Source: Winslowiella toletana (lineage in GTDB: Bacteria; Pseudomonadota; Gammaproteobacteria; Enterobacterales; Enterobacteriaceae). From it: a DNA stretch of 64,000 nucleotides. Below are positions 54,964-64,000 of this stretch, in pieces (position 1 is the first letter of the stretch; each line of letters begins with the position of its first letter). A program made the position numbers and the translations under genes. The notes beneath the pieces were generated by a model that was given only the letters and a program-made list of their open reading frames with translations, was not told the origin of the DNA and did no database searches. The stretch spans positions 1-64,000 of the forward strand of contig NZ_JAGGMQ010000002.1 in NCBI RefSeq assembly GCF_017875465.1, in the 5' to 3' direction.

Positions 54964-56394
54964 ATGTCCGAATTTGAATTACTGGCGCAGGATCTTCTTG
55001 AGAAAGCATCCGTGGAAGAAGAACTGAGGCAGGAGAATGATAAAAAGCTGATCGAGCAGGTACTGGAAATTTATGATCAGAAGTATGTAGCCGAGTTGCT
55101 CAGAAAAGTCGGCAAAAACGAGTGGAGCCGCGAAACGCTTAACCGATGGATCAATGGTAAGTGTCAGCCTAAATCACTGACATCTGCTGAAGAAGCGCTT
55201 CTTCGTAAAATGCTGCCTGAGCCGCCACCTCATCACCCGAATTATGCATTCCGGTTCATTGACCTTTTCGCCGGTATTGGCGGAATACGAAAAGGCTTTG
55301 AAGCCATCGGGGGCCAGTGCGTTTTTACCAGTGAATGGAATAAAGAGGCTGTTCGCACGTATAAAGCCAACTGGTTCAATGACGAGCAGGCACATACGTT
55401 CAATCTTGATATCCGGGAAGTCACCCTTAGTGACAATACTGAAGTGTCAGAGACCGATGCCTATGCTCATATTAATGCGCATGTGCCGGATCATGATGTC
55501 CTTCTGGCAGGTTTCCCCTGCCAGCCGTTCAGCCTCGCGGGCGTGAGCAAAAAGAATTCGCTGGGTCGTGCGCATGGTTTTGAATGCGAGGCGCAGGGCA
55601 CGCTGTTCTTTGACGTGGCGCGTATTATCCGGGCCAAAAAACCGGCCATTTTCGTGCTGGAAAACGTTAAAAACCTGAAAAGCCATGATAAGGGAAAAAC
55701 CTTTAAAGTCATCATGGAGACGCTTGACGAGCTGGGCTATGAAGTCTCGGATGCTTCCGATATCGGCAAAAGTGACCCTAAGGTCATCGACGGAAAGCAC
55801 TTCCTGCCTCAGCACCGTGAACGTATCGTTCTGGTTGGTTTCCGCCGCGATCTTAACATTCACAAAGGCTTTTCCCTGCGCGACGTCAGCCGGTTATATC
55901 CCGAACTACGGCCGTCATTTGGCGAACTGCTGGAGCCTGTTGTGGACAGCAAATATATACTGACGCCGAAGCTCTGGGAGTATCTCTACAACTACGCTAA
56001 AAAGCATGCGGCTAAGGGTAACGGTTTTGGTTTTGGCCTTGTTAACCCTGAAAATAAAGACAGCGTTGCCCGCACGCTCTCTGCCCGCTATCACAAAGAC
56101 GGATCTGAAATACTGATAGACCGTGGCTGGGATATGGTTACCGGAGAAGCAGAATTTGCGGACGAAAAAAATCAGGCCCACCGGCCGCGCCGCCTGACCC
56201 CGCGTGAGTGCGCACGCCTCATGGGCTTTGAGAAGCCCGCTGGCAAACCTTTCCGTATTCCTGTTTCTGACACACAGTCATACCGGCAGTTTGGTAACTC
56301 CGTTGTGGTGCCCGTGTTCGAAGCTGTAGCTAAGCTGCTGGAACCCTACATCCTGAAAGCCGTTTCTGCCGGTAATAAAGCGGAAAAAGTCTGA
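54964..56394 (+). CDS. EcoRII/Dcm-type DNA (cytosine-5) methyltransferase
   Basis: Protein of 476 aa (M.EcoRII 477, Dcm 472). The N-terminal ~85 residues include a helix-turn-helix-like segment ([13 protein letters not shown]). The core has [14 protein letters not shown] (SAM), the catalytic [25 protein letters not shown] and the C-terminal [15 protein letters not shown]. Very close similarity to M.EcoRII implies methylation of the inner C of CCWGG (inference from family). The start is the ATG at 54964 with GGAGGC upstream, not the frame start at 54922. It converges on the endonuclease gene. Confidence 0.95.
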   Translation: MSEFELLAQDLLEKASVEEELRQENDKKLIEQVLEIYDQKYVAELLRKVGKNEWSRETLNRWINGKCQPKSLTSAEEALLRKMLPEPPPHHPNYAFRFIDLFAGIGGIRKGFEAIGGQCVFTSEWNKEAVRTYKANWFNDEQAHTFNLDIREVTLSDNTEVSETDAYAHINAHVPDHDVLLAGFPCQPFSLAGVSKKNSLGRAHGFECEAQGTLFFDVARIIRAKKPAIFVLENVKNLKSHDKGKTFKVIMETLDELGYEVSDASDIGKSDPKVIDGKHFLPQHRERIVLVGFRRDLNIHKGFSLRDVSRLYPELRPSFGELLEPVVDSKYILTPKLWEYLYNYAKKHAAKGNGFGFGLVNPENKDSVARTLSARYHKDGSEILIDRGWDMVTGEAEFADEKNQAHRPRRLTPRECARLMGFEKPAGKPFRIPVSDTQSYRQFGNSVVVPVFEAVAKLLEPYILKAVSAGNKAEKV

Positions 56395-56400
56395 GTAAAC

Positions 56401-56423
56401 CTGCCGGCATTGTCTGCCGGCAG
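56401..56423. terminator. Bidirectional hairpin between convergent R-M genes
   Basis: Perfect 9-bp stem CTGCCGGCA/TGCCGGCAG with a 5-base loop, 7 bp after the methyltransferase stop and a few bases from the endonuclease stop. Weak T-rich tails. Confidence 0.65.
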
Positions 56424-56427
56424 TTAT

Positions 56428-57636
56428 CTATGGCAATTCTGCATAAAGTCCTGTCAGCTCAGCAATAAACGCTCCCAGCGTCATTAATTCTGCTCTCACC
56501 GCTTCCGGATATTTTTTGTGTAGCGACGAAGGCACGACCAGTCTGACCCCTTCCTCCTGCATTTCCCTGTACTGCGCCTGTGAAACACCTTCCTGCAGCG
56601 TAAACAGGTGCATCCGGGGGATTCTGTTGGCTTCATTCAGTATCTGGCGCCAGCGGTCTTTACAGGTGGTTTTAACCGCCAGCATGCGCAGGTTTTCGCT
56701 GGGAAACTCTGCGTCGTGATAAGCCTGAGCCGAAGGAAACAGGAAGTCGGGTTTTTTATTCCCTTCTGTGACGGCCTGTGTGGCGAAATGTCGCAGGCCG
56801 TGCTCAGTGAAAAGATGTTCCAGATGCAGTTCCAGTGACTTCCCGGCTCTTGATTTTCGGCGGTTACTGACAGAATTGGCCAGCGCAATGAATTCATCAA
56901 CTGAGCCAAATCCTTTCCGGATGATGTCCAGAACATGCAGTTCCTCGACCAGGAGAAAGATGTCGTACTCGATGCGCCGGCGGTCAATAAGCTGCTCATC
57001 CGGGTCATGGGAGTTTTTCACGTAATGGCCTGCGGCATACCGGATAATTTCATTACCGGAGGGAAAGCGCTGATGCCACTCTTCGGGGATCACGTATTTA
57101 TGATTCACGGGTACCTGCTGAAGAGACAGGCCGCCCAGAATCTGCCCGGCGGGCCCGGCGATAAGGGTGCCAGGAACAATCTCGCCGATGGCCGCCTCAA
57201 TGACGTCCTCTTCATCGGTGTTGGCACACACCCAGATGTCTACAGCCGGGCTATCACGTCTCTGTTCATCAAGTCTGAAGGCAAGAATCGTCAGGGCGCC
57301 TGTGTTTTCAGGGTCCTGAAGTGGACTGCCTCTTCCCCAGCGCGTGATCCTTTTTTCATTCCGGGTTTTACCGAAATGGCGGTTGTTATAATAAATCGCC
57401 CGGGCCTGGCTGTCCGGGCAGTCGTGTGAGGAGACATGCGCGGTCAGAAGGACCGAAGGATTTAGCACACCGGTGTGATTGATTGTCGGAAACAGCTTTT
57501 CAACGATAGCTGAAGGGATATAAAGCCCAACCTGATGACCTCCCGTTGCGCCGGTGTCGTTGGCGGAAAGACGTTTGATGTAGAGGAAGTAATTGCCGCC
57601 AGCGATCTCAAGTAGCCAGTTATGAAAACCCGACAT
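56428..57636 (-). CDS. EcoRII-type restriction endonuclease
   Basis: Protein of 402 aa (EcoRII 404). It aligns throughout with EcoRII: N-terminal effector-binding domain (IKRLSANDTGATGGHQVGLY) and C-terminal PD-(D/E)XK-type catalytic domain (KKPDFLFPS, then LAVKTTCKDRW). EcoRII is a type IIE enzyme requiring two CCWGG sites. The start is MSGFHNWLL (ATG 57636) with GGAGGG upstream; the extra 44 residues of the longer frame are not homologous. Both catalytic regions look intact, so the system is probably active. Confidence 0.93.
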   Translation of the reverse strand: MSGFHNWLLEIAGGNYFLYIKRLSANDTGATGGHQVGLYIPSAIVEKLFPTINHTGVLNPSVLLTAHVSSHDCPDSQARAIYYNNRHFGKTRNEKRITRWGRGSPLQDPENTGALTILAFRLDEQRRDSPAVDIWVCANTDEEDVIEAAIGEIVPGTLIAGPAGQILGGLSLQQVPVNHKYVIPEEWHQRFPSGNEIIRYAAGHYVKNSHDPDEQLIDRRRIEYDIFLLVEELHVLDIIRKGFGSVDEFIALANSVSNRRKSRAGKSLELHLEHLFTEHGLRHFATQAVTEGNKKPDFLFPSAQAYHDAEFPSENLRMLAVKTTCKDRWRQILNEANRIPRMHLFTLQEGVSQAQYREMQEEGVRLVVPSSLHKKYPEAVRAELMTLGAFIAELTGLYAELP

Positions 57637-57796
57637 AACATCCCTCCTTTGACCTAGAATTCGAACCGTCATTTTTCCATATTGAGATAGTGGCAGCCAG
57701 ATAAGATGTCTTTTGCGCATCGATAACACGCAAAAAAAACCTAAATTAATATTAAAAATAGCAATCACATTCTGATGCTGGCTTAGGTGGCCTTAG

Positions 57797-58330
57797 TCAC
57801 TTCTCTACCAATCGTCAGATACGGGGTTTGAGGTTCAGCAATGTGTTGATGATTTGATGGTACACGTTGATCGCATTGAAGCTAACATCACTGAATATGA
57901 CCGAATTTTATCCCGCATAGCCAAAACAGATCATCGCAGTCAGCGGCTGATGGAGCTAAAGGGCGTTGGTCCCACAACGGCCTGTGCACTGGTGGCCAGT
58001 ATCGGTAATGCACATGATTTTAAAAATGGACGTCAACTGGCAGCCTGGCTGGGGCTGACGCCATCACAATACAGCAGCAGCGGAAAGTCGAAACTCGGCA
58101 GGATCACAAAAGCCGGTGATTCGTATCTGCGAACGCTTCTGGTTCAGGGGGCTCGTTCAGTGCTTATTGGCGCAGGGAAAAGGACTGACTCATTCAGCCG
58201 TTGGGTTTGTATGTTGGTTGAGCGCAGAGGGTACTGGCGGGCTGTTGTGGCCATCGCCGCCAAAAACGCGCGGCTATGTTGGGCATCACTACATTACGGT
58301 GATGATTTCCGGCTGTACTCAGCCAACTAA
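57797..58330 (+). pseudogene. IS110-family transposase, C-terminal fragment
   Basis: The frame is open from 57797 with no proper start. It holds the C-terminal transposase_20 domain: LKGVGPTTACALVASIGNA, FKNGRQLAAWLGLTPSQYSS, SGKSKLGRITKAGDSYLRTL and the typical end. The N-terminal DEDD catalytic domain is missing, so it is inactive. Confidence 0.8.
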
Positions 58331-58623
58331 AGCTCGAAGCAGTATAACCATCTGACCTGCAATTCGTTGATGATAAAGGGTTAGACCCCGTGAGGCCTAT
58401 CTGGCTATTGTACAGGATATACGTATCCGCTTAACGAACAAGAACCTCACGCGCGTCTTTCATCAGGGCCCGAATCGATGACGATTCATCATGGCCGTTT
58501 ATAGTACCGCAGTCTCTCCCCTTTATTTTTACTGAAGAGCAGACAGAAACCATAAATACCGGCTTTGACATGCCGGGGAAGCCCTTATAGTACAATAATT
58601 TTCGATATCCAAACTGACCCCTT
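58331..58623. other. Gap
   Basis: IS110 flank. A minus-strand frame of about 46 codons (58434-58574, ending SIRALMKDAREVLVR) might be a relic, but it lacks a ribosome site and I do not call it. Confidence 0.35.
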
Positions 58624-59002
58624 CTGCGTGACGCCATCCATCTGACTGACCGCAATACTGACCTGAGAAATACCCTGCATCTGCTCGGATGAAGCCAGAG
58701 AAATGTTATCCATGGCCTCCGCCAGTTCACCCACCATACCGACGATTTTAAGGATGCTGTGACCCGTACCTGCTGCGACCGCCACGCCACTTTCCACCTG
58801 CTCCACGGCCTGCTCGATCAGCTGCTTGATATCACGTGCGGCAGTAGCGCTGCGCTGGGCAAGCGTTCTCACTTCTCCGGCTACCACGGCAAAACCCCGC
58901 CCCTCTTCGCCAGCCCGTGCAGCCTCCACCGCCGCGTTAAGGGCGAGAATGTTGGTCTGGAAGGCGATGCTTTCGATCACGGCAGTGATATCCCGTACCT
59001 TT
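58624..59002 (-). pseudogene. Internal fragment of a methyl-accepting chemotaxis protein
   Basis: Homology to the signalling hairpin only: [31 protein letters not shown], and on to SQMDGVTQ, where it breaks off. Sensor, membrane and HAMP parts and the distal coiled coil are absent. It is related to, but clearly different from, the chemoreceptor at 5569-7113, so not a piece of that duplication. Confidence 0.75.
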
Positions 59003-59046
59003 GGCCCCATGCCAGCGCTGCCTATAGTGACGATCTGAATATCCAT

Positions 59047-59874
59047 TCCGGCAATCCTGAAATCAGTGCAGCAAGAGGATTAACCTGCCACATCATTCTG
59101 TATTCTTGAAAAAGCAAAGGCACAATTGCTTATCTGTCAGGAGATCGTGGTCCTGAGACACGTTACGGTTTGCTTAAAGCAGTGTATCTTTCCCCCTGAC
59201 AGACAGGACCAGAAACGGGTGCCGCGCGTATGCCTTCAACCAGGCATTGCCTGTCCTGCCTTTCAGGTGCAGTGGAATCACCGAATCCGCTATCGCATGA
59301 AGTAACCGGCAGTTGATGACAGGCGGCCCGTGCTATGGCCGGTGAGTATGCCAGGAAAAGGGTTTCAGCCTATTCAGAATGTTGCAGGAACCTCTGTATG
59401 ATGTAACGTGGAAGGCATATTGCTATTAACCGACGCTGTAAGCTGCAAAGCGCGCGCATTGTCCCGCATGCGGGCGGCACCGGGTCTGATGCCATCAGCA
59501 GGAGCGTGAATGAGTTGTACATAAATTATCCACAATTTTTGTGGATAACACCGGGAGATGTCTGTATTGGGCAGTCTGCGCATAAATACCTGCGCTTTAT
59601 CAGCTTTGCTTACATTGCAGATGCTTAGGGCACTCTCATGCTGTGATAAGACTCTCCCTTCACTGAACATACCCGCTGACTTAATATCCACGAGAATGAC
59701 GTCAGAATCGAAATTCATCAGATTAGGCTGCGAGCAGGCAGATAAAATACTCTAAGCTGACACATCGCCAGGCACCGCCGCCCTTATGCATAGCGTAAAA
59801 GGCGCGCTGATCTTCTTTTAACCGGCTCCTGAACAGTTACACTCAGATGACACCTCAACCAGGTCCTTCACGCC
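59047..59874. other. Long intergenic region with paired DnaA boxes
   Basis: No confident gene in about 830 bp. A minus-strand frame (59374-59718) has no recognisable domain. It contains two perfect DnaA boxes in inverted orientation (59526-59548). Confidence 0.4.
59526..59548. promoter_or_regulatory. Inverted pair of consensus DnaA boxes
   Basis: TTATCCACA (59526-59534) and its exact complement TGTGGATAA (59540-59548) are separated by 5 bp. Both are the strongest DnaA-binding consensus. It could be part of a replication origin, a DnaA-responsive promoter or simply a hairpin. Confidence 0.5.
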
Positions 59875-61449
59875 ATGCTGCTTAAAAAGCTCCGTCTCCG
59901 CACCCTGCTTCTGTCGCTTTCCGTTGGCGGGGTGATCCTGACCTCCTGCCTGCTGCTCGTGGCGCTTCTGATTTTTCAGAAGGGCAACATTGAGGACAGC
60001 CTTCTGGAAAGCAATATTGCCTACGCGCGCAAGCTGGCTGACACGACCGATCGCTATCTCGGCACGGCGCAGCGTGAGCTTGCGTGGAGCGCCACACAGA
60101 TTAAAGGTCTCACCGACCCGGCGGCGCTGAGAGAGGAGACCGACCGCCTCCGGCTGCAGTCCGGCTTTTTCAACACGGTCGTAGTTGTTAACCGCGACGC
60201 CGTTATCGCCGCGACCTCCCCGGAAAGCCTGAGTCTGGTCGGTGTTAAACTGCACTCCGATGCGAGCCGCCAGGCTATCGCCACTCAGAAGCCGTTTATT
60301 TCCGCGCCCTTTATTTCGGCCTCCGGTAATTATGTTGTATTCCTCTCCCAGCCGCTGTTTACGACCGGCGGCGATTATCTGGGTTACATCGGCGGCACCA
60401 TTTATCTCAAAAAGCAGAGCATGCTGAGCGATATCCTGAGCCAGCATTTCTACGCCCGCGGATCTACGGTCAGCATCGTCAGCAATGATGGCCTGATTGT
60501 TTTCAGCCACGAGCCGGATCTCGTGGGCACAAAAATGACGCTGGGCTCTGCACTGGTCAAACAGCTGGCCACGACGGACAGCGGCCGGTTCAGCACACAA
60601 GCAAACGGGCAGCAGTTTCTGACGGGGTACGCCAGCCTGCACAAAACGGACTGGAACATCTTTATTGCGGGTACCGCAGAGACGGTCCGGCATATTCTCG
60701 TGCGCACCGCAGAAAACGCCCTGTGGTTTCTGCTGGGGATTATCATCCTGACGGCTGCCGTCGTAGCCCTGATGGCCGGACGTATCGCATTACCCCTGGA
60801 AAAGCTGGCTGATATGGTACGGAATGAGGACAGTGATATGTCGCTGGCGTCGGTACCGGCCTGGTATTATGAGGCCGGCCGCCTGAAGGAGGCCGTACAG
60901 GAATACCATTATGCTGTGGCTGGCCGCATGGCTGCGCTCAGCGACGAAGCCATGACCGATCCGCTCACCGGCCTGTGGAACCGCCGCGGCTTTACCCTCA
61001 TGGCGGACCGGTCAGGCGATGGCGCGGCACAGTGCGTCATCGCGATTGATATTGACCACTTTAAAAAAATAAACGACTGCCATGGTCATGATGCGGGCGA
61101 TGCGGTGCTGATAAACCTGGCCGGTCTGCTGCGGCAGACGTGTCGTGCAGAAGACATTGTCAGCCGTTTTGGTGGCGAGGAGTTTATACTCCTGCTGCCG
61201 CAGACCGATGTGGAGGATGCAGCCCGGACAGCCGGGCGCATCCGCGAAGTTGTCAGCACCGCGACGTTTCCCTTTGCAGGAGCGTTGACCGTGTCTGCCG
61301 GGGTGGCCTCGCTGGCGGACTGCGGAAACCGGGAAGCGATGCTTCGGCGGGCGGATGAGGCCCTTTATGAAGCGAAGGGTGCAGGACGTAACGTGGTGGT
61401 TATCGCCGGAGCAGAGACCTTCCGCCTGTATCGTGGGACCGGGCAATAA
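59875..61449 (+). CDS. Membrane-bound diguanylate cyclase (Cache-like sensor + GGDEF)
   Basis: Protein of 524 aa. TM1 (residues ~10-32, LLLSLSVGGVILTSCLLLVA), a periplasmic Cache-type sensor of about 240 residues (YVVFLSQPLFTTGGDYLGYI), TM2 (~282-302, ALWFLLGIIILTAAVVALMA), then a cytoplasmic GGDEF domain starting DPLTGLWNRRGF. The active site reads RFGGEEFILLLP, a functional GGEEF variant. The inhibitory I-site RxxD (RAED) lies five residues before it. It should make c-di-GMP with product inhibition. Confidence 0.92.
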   Translation: MLLKKLRLRTLLLSLSVGGVILTSCLLLVALLIFQKGNIEDSLLESNIAYARKLADTTDRYLGTAQRELAWSATQIKGLTDPAALREETDRLRLQSGFFNTVVVVNRDAVIAATSPESLSLVGVKLHSDASRQAIATQKPFISAPFISASGNYVVFLSQPLFTTGGDYLGYIGGTIYLKKQSMLSDILSQHFYARGSTVSIVSNDGLIVFSHEPDLVGTKMTLGSALVKQLATTDSGRFSTQANGQQFLTGYASLHKTDWNIFIAGTAETVRHILVRTAENALWFLLGIIILTAAVVALMAGRIALPLEKLADMVRNEDSDMSLASVPAWYYEAGRLKEAVQEYHYAVAGRMAALSDEAMTDPLTGLWNRRGFTLMADRSGDGAAQCVIAIDIDHFKKINDCHGHDAGDAVLINLAGLLRQTCRAEDIVSRFGGEEFILLLPQTDVEDAARTAGRIREVVSTATFPFAGALTVSAGVASLADCGNREAMLRRADEALYEAKGAGRNVVVIAGAETFRLYRGTGQ

Positions 61450-61827
61450 GCATTTTTCTGCACTGACAGTATCTGTGTGCCGGGGAGTAAGACCGGAGTA
61501 TATCTCAGGAAGGGATGACACATGCGGAAGACATTCTCCGGGCTTTTTTCCGGAACAGGATAAAAAAGCGCTGAAATATTCTCTCCCGCTGGCGCGGGAG
61601 TATCGCTTTGAGGTCACCCGGTCCGGCAGCAGCATACCGGCCCGAGAGGACAGCAGGGGACATCGTTAAGCGTACCCGGAGCACTGCCATGCAGGTCAGT
61701 CACAAGGTCAGGCCATGCTATGCTGACCCGCACGGGCCGGCGACGGGACAGTCAGTGACACCCGCAAATAAATCGCTTACACCATTTACAGCCGCTGAAA
61801 TGGATGAATCGCAGAGAGCAGGAAAAG
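61450..61827. other. Gap
   Basis: Open frames here (for example 61608-61907) lack recognisable content. Probable promoter region of the AriR-like gene. Confidence 0.35.
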
Positions 61828-62091
61828 ATGAAAATCATGGCAGACACAAATACGGTTGCACATATCCGCGCATACCTGCTGGGTTCCGGTCACCGGTTCA
61901 CAGGTGAATCAGAGGAATTTGAAGCGGTAATCCGTGCCCTGTACAGCGAGGGGAGACAGGTCAGTAATCAGGCCATTATCCTCAGACTCAAAGATGAACA
62001 GGCGGCCGCGACTGACAAAAACCGGCAGGCCACGCTCCTGAGCCTGCAGCAGCTGGTTGCCGGTTATACACCGGATGATCCGCATACCTGA
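61828..62091 (+). CDS. AriR/YmgB-family biofilm and acid-resistance regulator-like protein
   Basis: About 87 aa from the ATG at 61828 (AGGAAAAG upstream; other Met codons at 61804 and 61837). The pattern FEAVIRALYSEGRQVSNQAI, ILRLKDE, LLSLQQLVAGYTPDD matches the YmgB/AriR helical dimer family (E. coli YmgB 88 aa). In E. coli that protein is part of the RcsB/c-di-GMP-linked ycgZ-ymgAB group. Here it lies between a cyclase and a phosphodiesterase. Confidence 0.75.
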   Translation: MKIMADTNTVAHIRAYLLGSGHRFTGESEEFEAVIRALYSEGRQVSNQAIILRLKDEQAAATDKNRQATLLSLQQLVAGYTPDDPHT

Positions 62092-62156
62092 GGCGGGCAT
62101 TTTACACTCGCAGAGACATGACCCGCCAAAGGGACGATACTGGTGCGGGGACGGTA

Positions 62157-63938
62157 TCAGCAGTGGCCGCGCAGCTTCCAGCTCAGCCACTCGTCGAGTT
62201 CACCTTCCGGCAGGGGCCGTGAATAGAAATACCCCTGCACCTGGTCGCAGCCGTACTCCGCGAGCGCGGAGCCCGTTTCGGCATCCTCAACGCCTTCGGC
62301 CAGCACGGTATAATCAAGGTCCTTCAGCATGGTAATGATACTGCGTGCAATGATGCGCGAGGCGGTGTCAGTCGCAATTTCACGGATGAGCGAGCGGTCC
62401 AGCTTGATAACGTCAATCGGCATGCGGCGAAGGTAGCTGATGTTACTGTAGCCGGTACCAAAGTCATCCAGCGAAATCCCGAACCCCCGCAGCTTCAGCA
62501 TTTCAAGCCCGTGCATCGCCGCCGGATTTTCAATAATACGCTCGGTCTCCAGACACTCAATGCCCAGCAGCGAAGGGGGAAGCTTTGCCCTTATCATCTT
62601 CAGCTCCAGCGCGTCGGCAAAGTCCTCGCGCGCAAAGTCCTGGCTGCTGACGTTCACCGTGACGGGAAGCTGAATGCAGCTGTTGCGCAGACGCGCCAGA
62701 CGGCTGATGACGCGGTCCGTGACCCAGGTCGTCAGGTCGCTGAGCAGCGAAGTCTGCTCGGCCAGAGGGACAAACAGCGCGGGAGAAAGTTCGCCGCGGA
62801 CCGGGTGGTGCCAGCGGACCAGCGCCTCCAGTGCGACGGGCATGCCGCTGTGCAGGCAGATTTTAGGCTGGAAGGCGAGCCACAGGCCCCTGTCTTCCCG
62901 TAACGCGGCGGCGAGGTTGTTCATCAGCGTAAAGTCCTGAGTATGACGCGCGTCGCTTGCCGCGCTGAAGCGCATGGCGGGCATACCCCGGCCGATGGCC
63001 TCATGAAGCGCGCTGACCGCACGGCGCAGCGCTTCCTGTGCCGTTATGCTGCCGGTTGCAAAGGTAACTTCGCCGGCATAGGTGCTGAGCGCCACGGCGA
63101 TGCCGTCCCCGAGATCGGCACGGATCCCCTCCAGACGACCCGCGACCCATTCTGCATTCATGTGGCTGTCATCGCACGTCAGAACGGCAAATCGTCCGGT
63201 GGCGACGGTGTAGAGCGGTTCACCGGCGGCCGGGCGCAGGCGAAGCGGCAGTAGGATGGCAACGTCCCTGAGCAGGCTTTCCACCGGCCCCATTCCCATC
63301 GAGCGGGCGAGTTCGTAGGCGCGAGGCATGTCAATGCAGTCAATCAGCACCAGACGGCGTGACGCGCTGTCACCCGATGCGACCAGCACCTGCAGGTCGC
63401 GGATAAGGCACTGGCGGTTAGGCAGGCCGGTGACCGGGTCGGCAAGCCCGGCGGAGTGCCAGGCCTCCAGAAACGACATCACCAGCGCTGCCAGAAGCTT
63501 CAGGGTGGTTACCTGCCCGGATCCAAACGGATGCGGCACCGTGTCCGTGACGCACAGCGTACCAAGCACGATACCCTCGTGATTTTTCAGCGGTACGCCG
63601 GCATAGAAACGTATGTAGGGCGCGCCGGTAATGAGGGGATGTGACGAAAAACGGGTATCCTGCCAGGTGTCAGGTACAATCACTTCACTGTCGCTGTCCA
63701 CCGCATGGCGGCACAGGGAGTCCTCACGCGACGACTGCTTCAGCCCGAAATTGTGAGCGGCCTGCACATACTGGTGCTTATCGTCCAGCACGGAGATAAA
63801 ACTTCCGGGAATGCCGAGTGCCTGGCTGGCCAGCCGGACAAATTTTTGCAGCACGTCGTCCCGGCTTTCGTCGGGGCTGCGCAGCGCCTTCAGCGCCCGG
63901 GCGCGGCGATCATCATCGCCGGTAAGGTTTATCAGCAT
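62157..63938 (-). CDS. GAF-GGDEF(degenerate)-EAL c-di-GMP phosphodiesterase
   Basis: Cytoplasmic protein of 593 aa. GAF domain about residues 25-160 (GIPGSFISVLDDKHQYVQAA, FYAGVPLKNHEGIVLGTLCV); a GGDEF-like fold (~165-320) whose signature is lost (ATGRFAVL); and an EAL domain (~340-585) with ALEALVRW, TVNVSSQDF, GIECLE, LDDFGTGYS, IDVIKLDRS, LAEGVED and QGYFYSRPLP. The Glu, Asn, DD, Lys and Gln residues for Mg2+-dependent c-di-GMP hydrolysis are present. Start ATG at 63938 with GGAGGA. It faces the AriR-like gene convergently. Confidence 0.9.
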   Translation of the reverse strand: MLINLTGDDDRRARALKALRSPDESRDDVLQKFVRLASQALGIPGSFISVLDDKHQYVQAAHNFGLKQSSREDSLCRHAVDSDSEVIVPDTWQDTRFSSHPLITGAPYIRFYAGVPLKNHEGIVLGTLCVTDTVPHPFGSGQVTTLKLLAALVMSFLEAWHSAGLADPVTGLPNRQCLIRDLQVLVASGDSASRRLVLIDCIDMPRAYELARSMGMGPVESLLRDVAILLPLRLRPAAGEPLYTVATGRFAVLTCDDSHMNAEWVAGRLEGIRADLGDGIAVALSTYAGEVTFATGSITAQEALRRAVSALHEAIGRGMPAMRFSAASDARHTQDFTLMNNLAAALREDRGLWLAFQPKICLHSGMPVALEALVRWHHPVRGELSPALFVPLAEQTSLLSDLTTWVTDRVISRLARLRNSCIQLPVTVNVSSQDFAREDFADALELKMIRAKLPPSLLGIECLETERIIENPAAMHGLEMLKLRGFGISLDDFGTGYSNISYLRRMPIDVIKLDRSLIREIATDTASRIIARSIITMLKDLDYTVLAEGVEDAETGSALAEYGCDQVQGYFYSRPLPEGELDEWLSWKLRGHC

Positions 63939-64000
63939 GGAGTCCTCCGCCCCGGCCTGGTTCCGGTGCGAAATAAGAAAGGAAAAATGTACAATAACGG

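Noticed and set aside
59374..59718. 114-aa minus-strand frame spanning the DnaA boxes
   Set aside because: No family recognised and its sequence includes the palindrome; coding potential is doubtful.

Overview
The window looks like an accessory replicon, probably a large plasmid, of an enterobacterium (Enterobacterales; Erwiniaceae or Yersiniaceae would fit, but the sequence does not fix a genus). Reasons: the proteins are enterobacterial throughout (FhlA/Hyc/Hyp, EcoRII-like restriction-modification, UmuC, Nuc-type phospholipase D). Insertion sequences and truncated genes are dense, and plasmid-typical families recur (Rpn nucleases, DUF2913, RNase A-like toxin/immunity). I see no rRNA or tRNA, and no replication or transfer gene inside the window.

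Left region (1-23 kb) is a mobile-DNA patchwork. An Rpn-type nuclease and a nonsense-mutated DUF2913 gene are followed by a 6,906-bp segment present twice in direct tandem (2212-9117 and 9118-16023). Each copy carries a metallophosphoesterase, a small Cys-rich protein, an Asp/Glu racemase-like protein, a frameshifted SDR dehydrogenase, a chemoreceptor and a terminal IS30-family element. Next comes a small envelope module: a DUF3313 lipoprotein, two paralogous two-helix membrane proteins, two 25-26 residue lipoproteins too short for ordinary gene calling, and a TetR regulator. A shared 17-bp palindromic operator sits at both lipoprotein promoters. An IS3-family element and a decayed second Rpn module end the region.

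Central region (23-44 kb) is a complete, self-contained formate hydrogenlyase (FHL-1) island: fhlA, hypEDCBA (minus strand), then hycABCDEFGHI, hydN, fdhF, hypF and a NiCoT nickel permease (plus strand). It encodes the sigma-54 activator, the enzyme, nickel uptake and most of the hydrogenase maturation set. Sigma-54 promoters and FhlA-type palindromes are visible. The formate dehydrogenase has Cys at position 140, where E. coli FdhF has selenocysteine, so the island does not need the Sec machinery.

Right region (44-64 kb) carries defence, repair and signalling genes. First is another Rpn-module remnant with an intact DUF2913. Then follow an Abi/HEPN protein fused to a cold-shock-like domain, a large protein with a PD-(D/E)XK-like motif and an unknown partner; a UmuD'-like/UmuC operon whose UmuD starts already 'processed'; a secreted PLD nuclease; an orphan RNase A-like toxin with its immunity protein; a convergent EcoRII-type methyltransferase/endonuclease pair; IS110 and chemoreceptor fragments; and a c-di-GMP group (diguanylate cyclase, AriR/YmgB-like protein, GAF-GGDEF-EAL phosphodiesterase).
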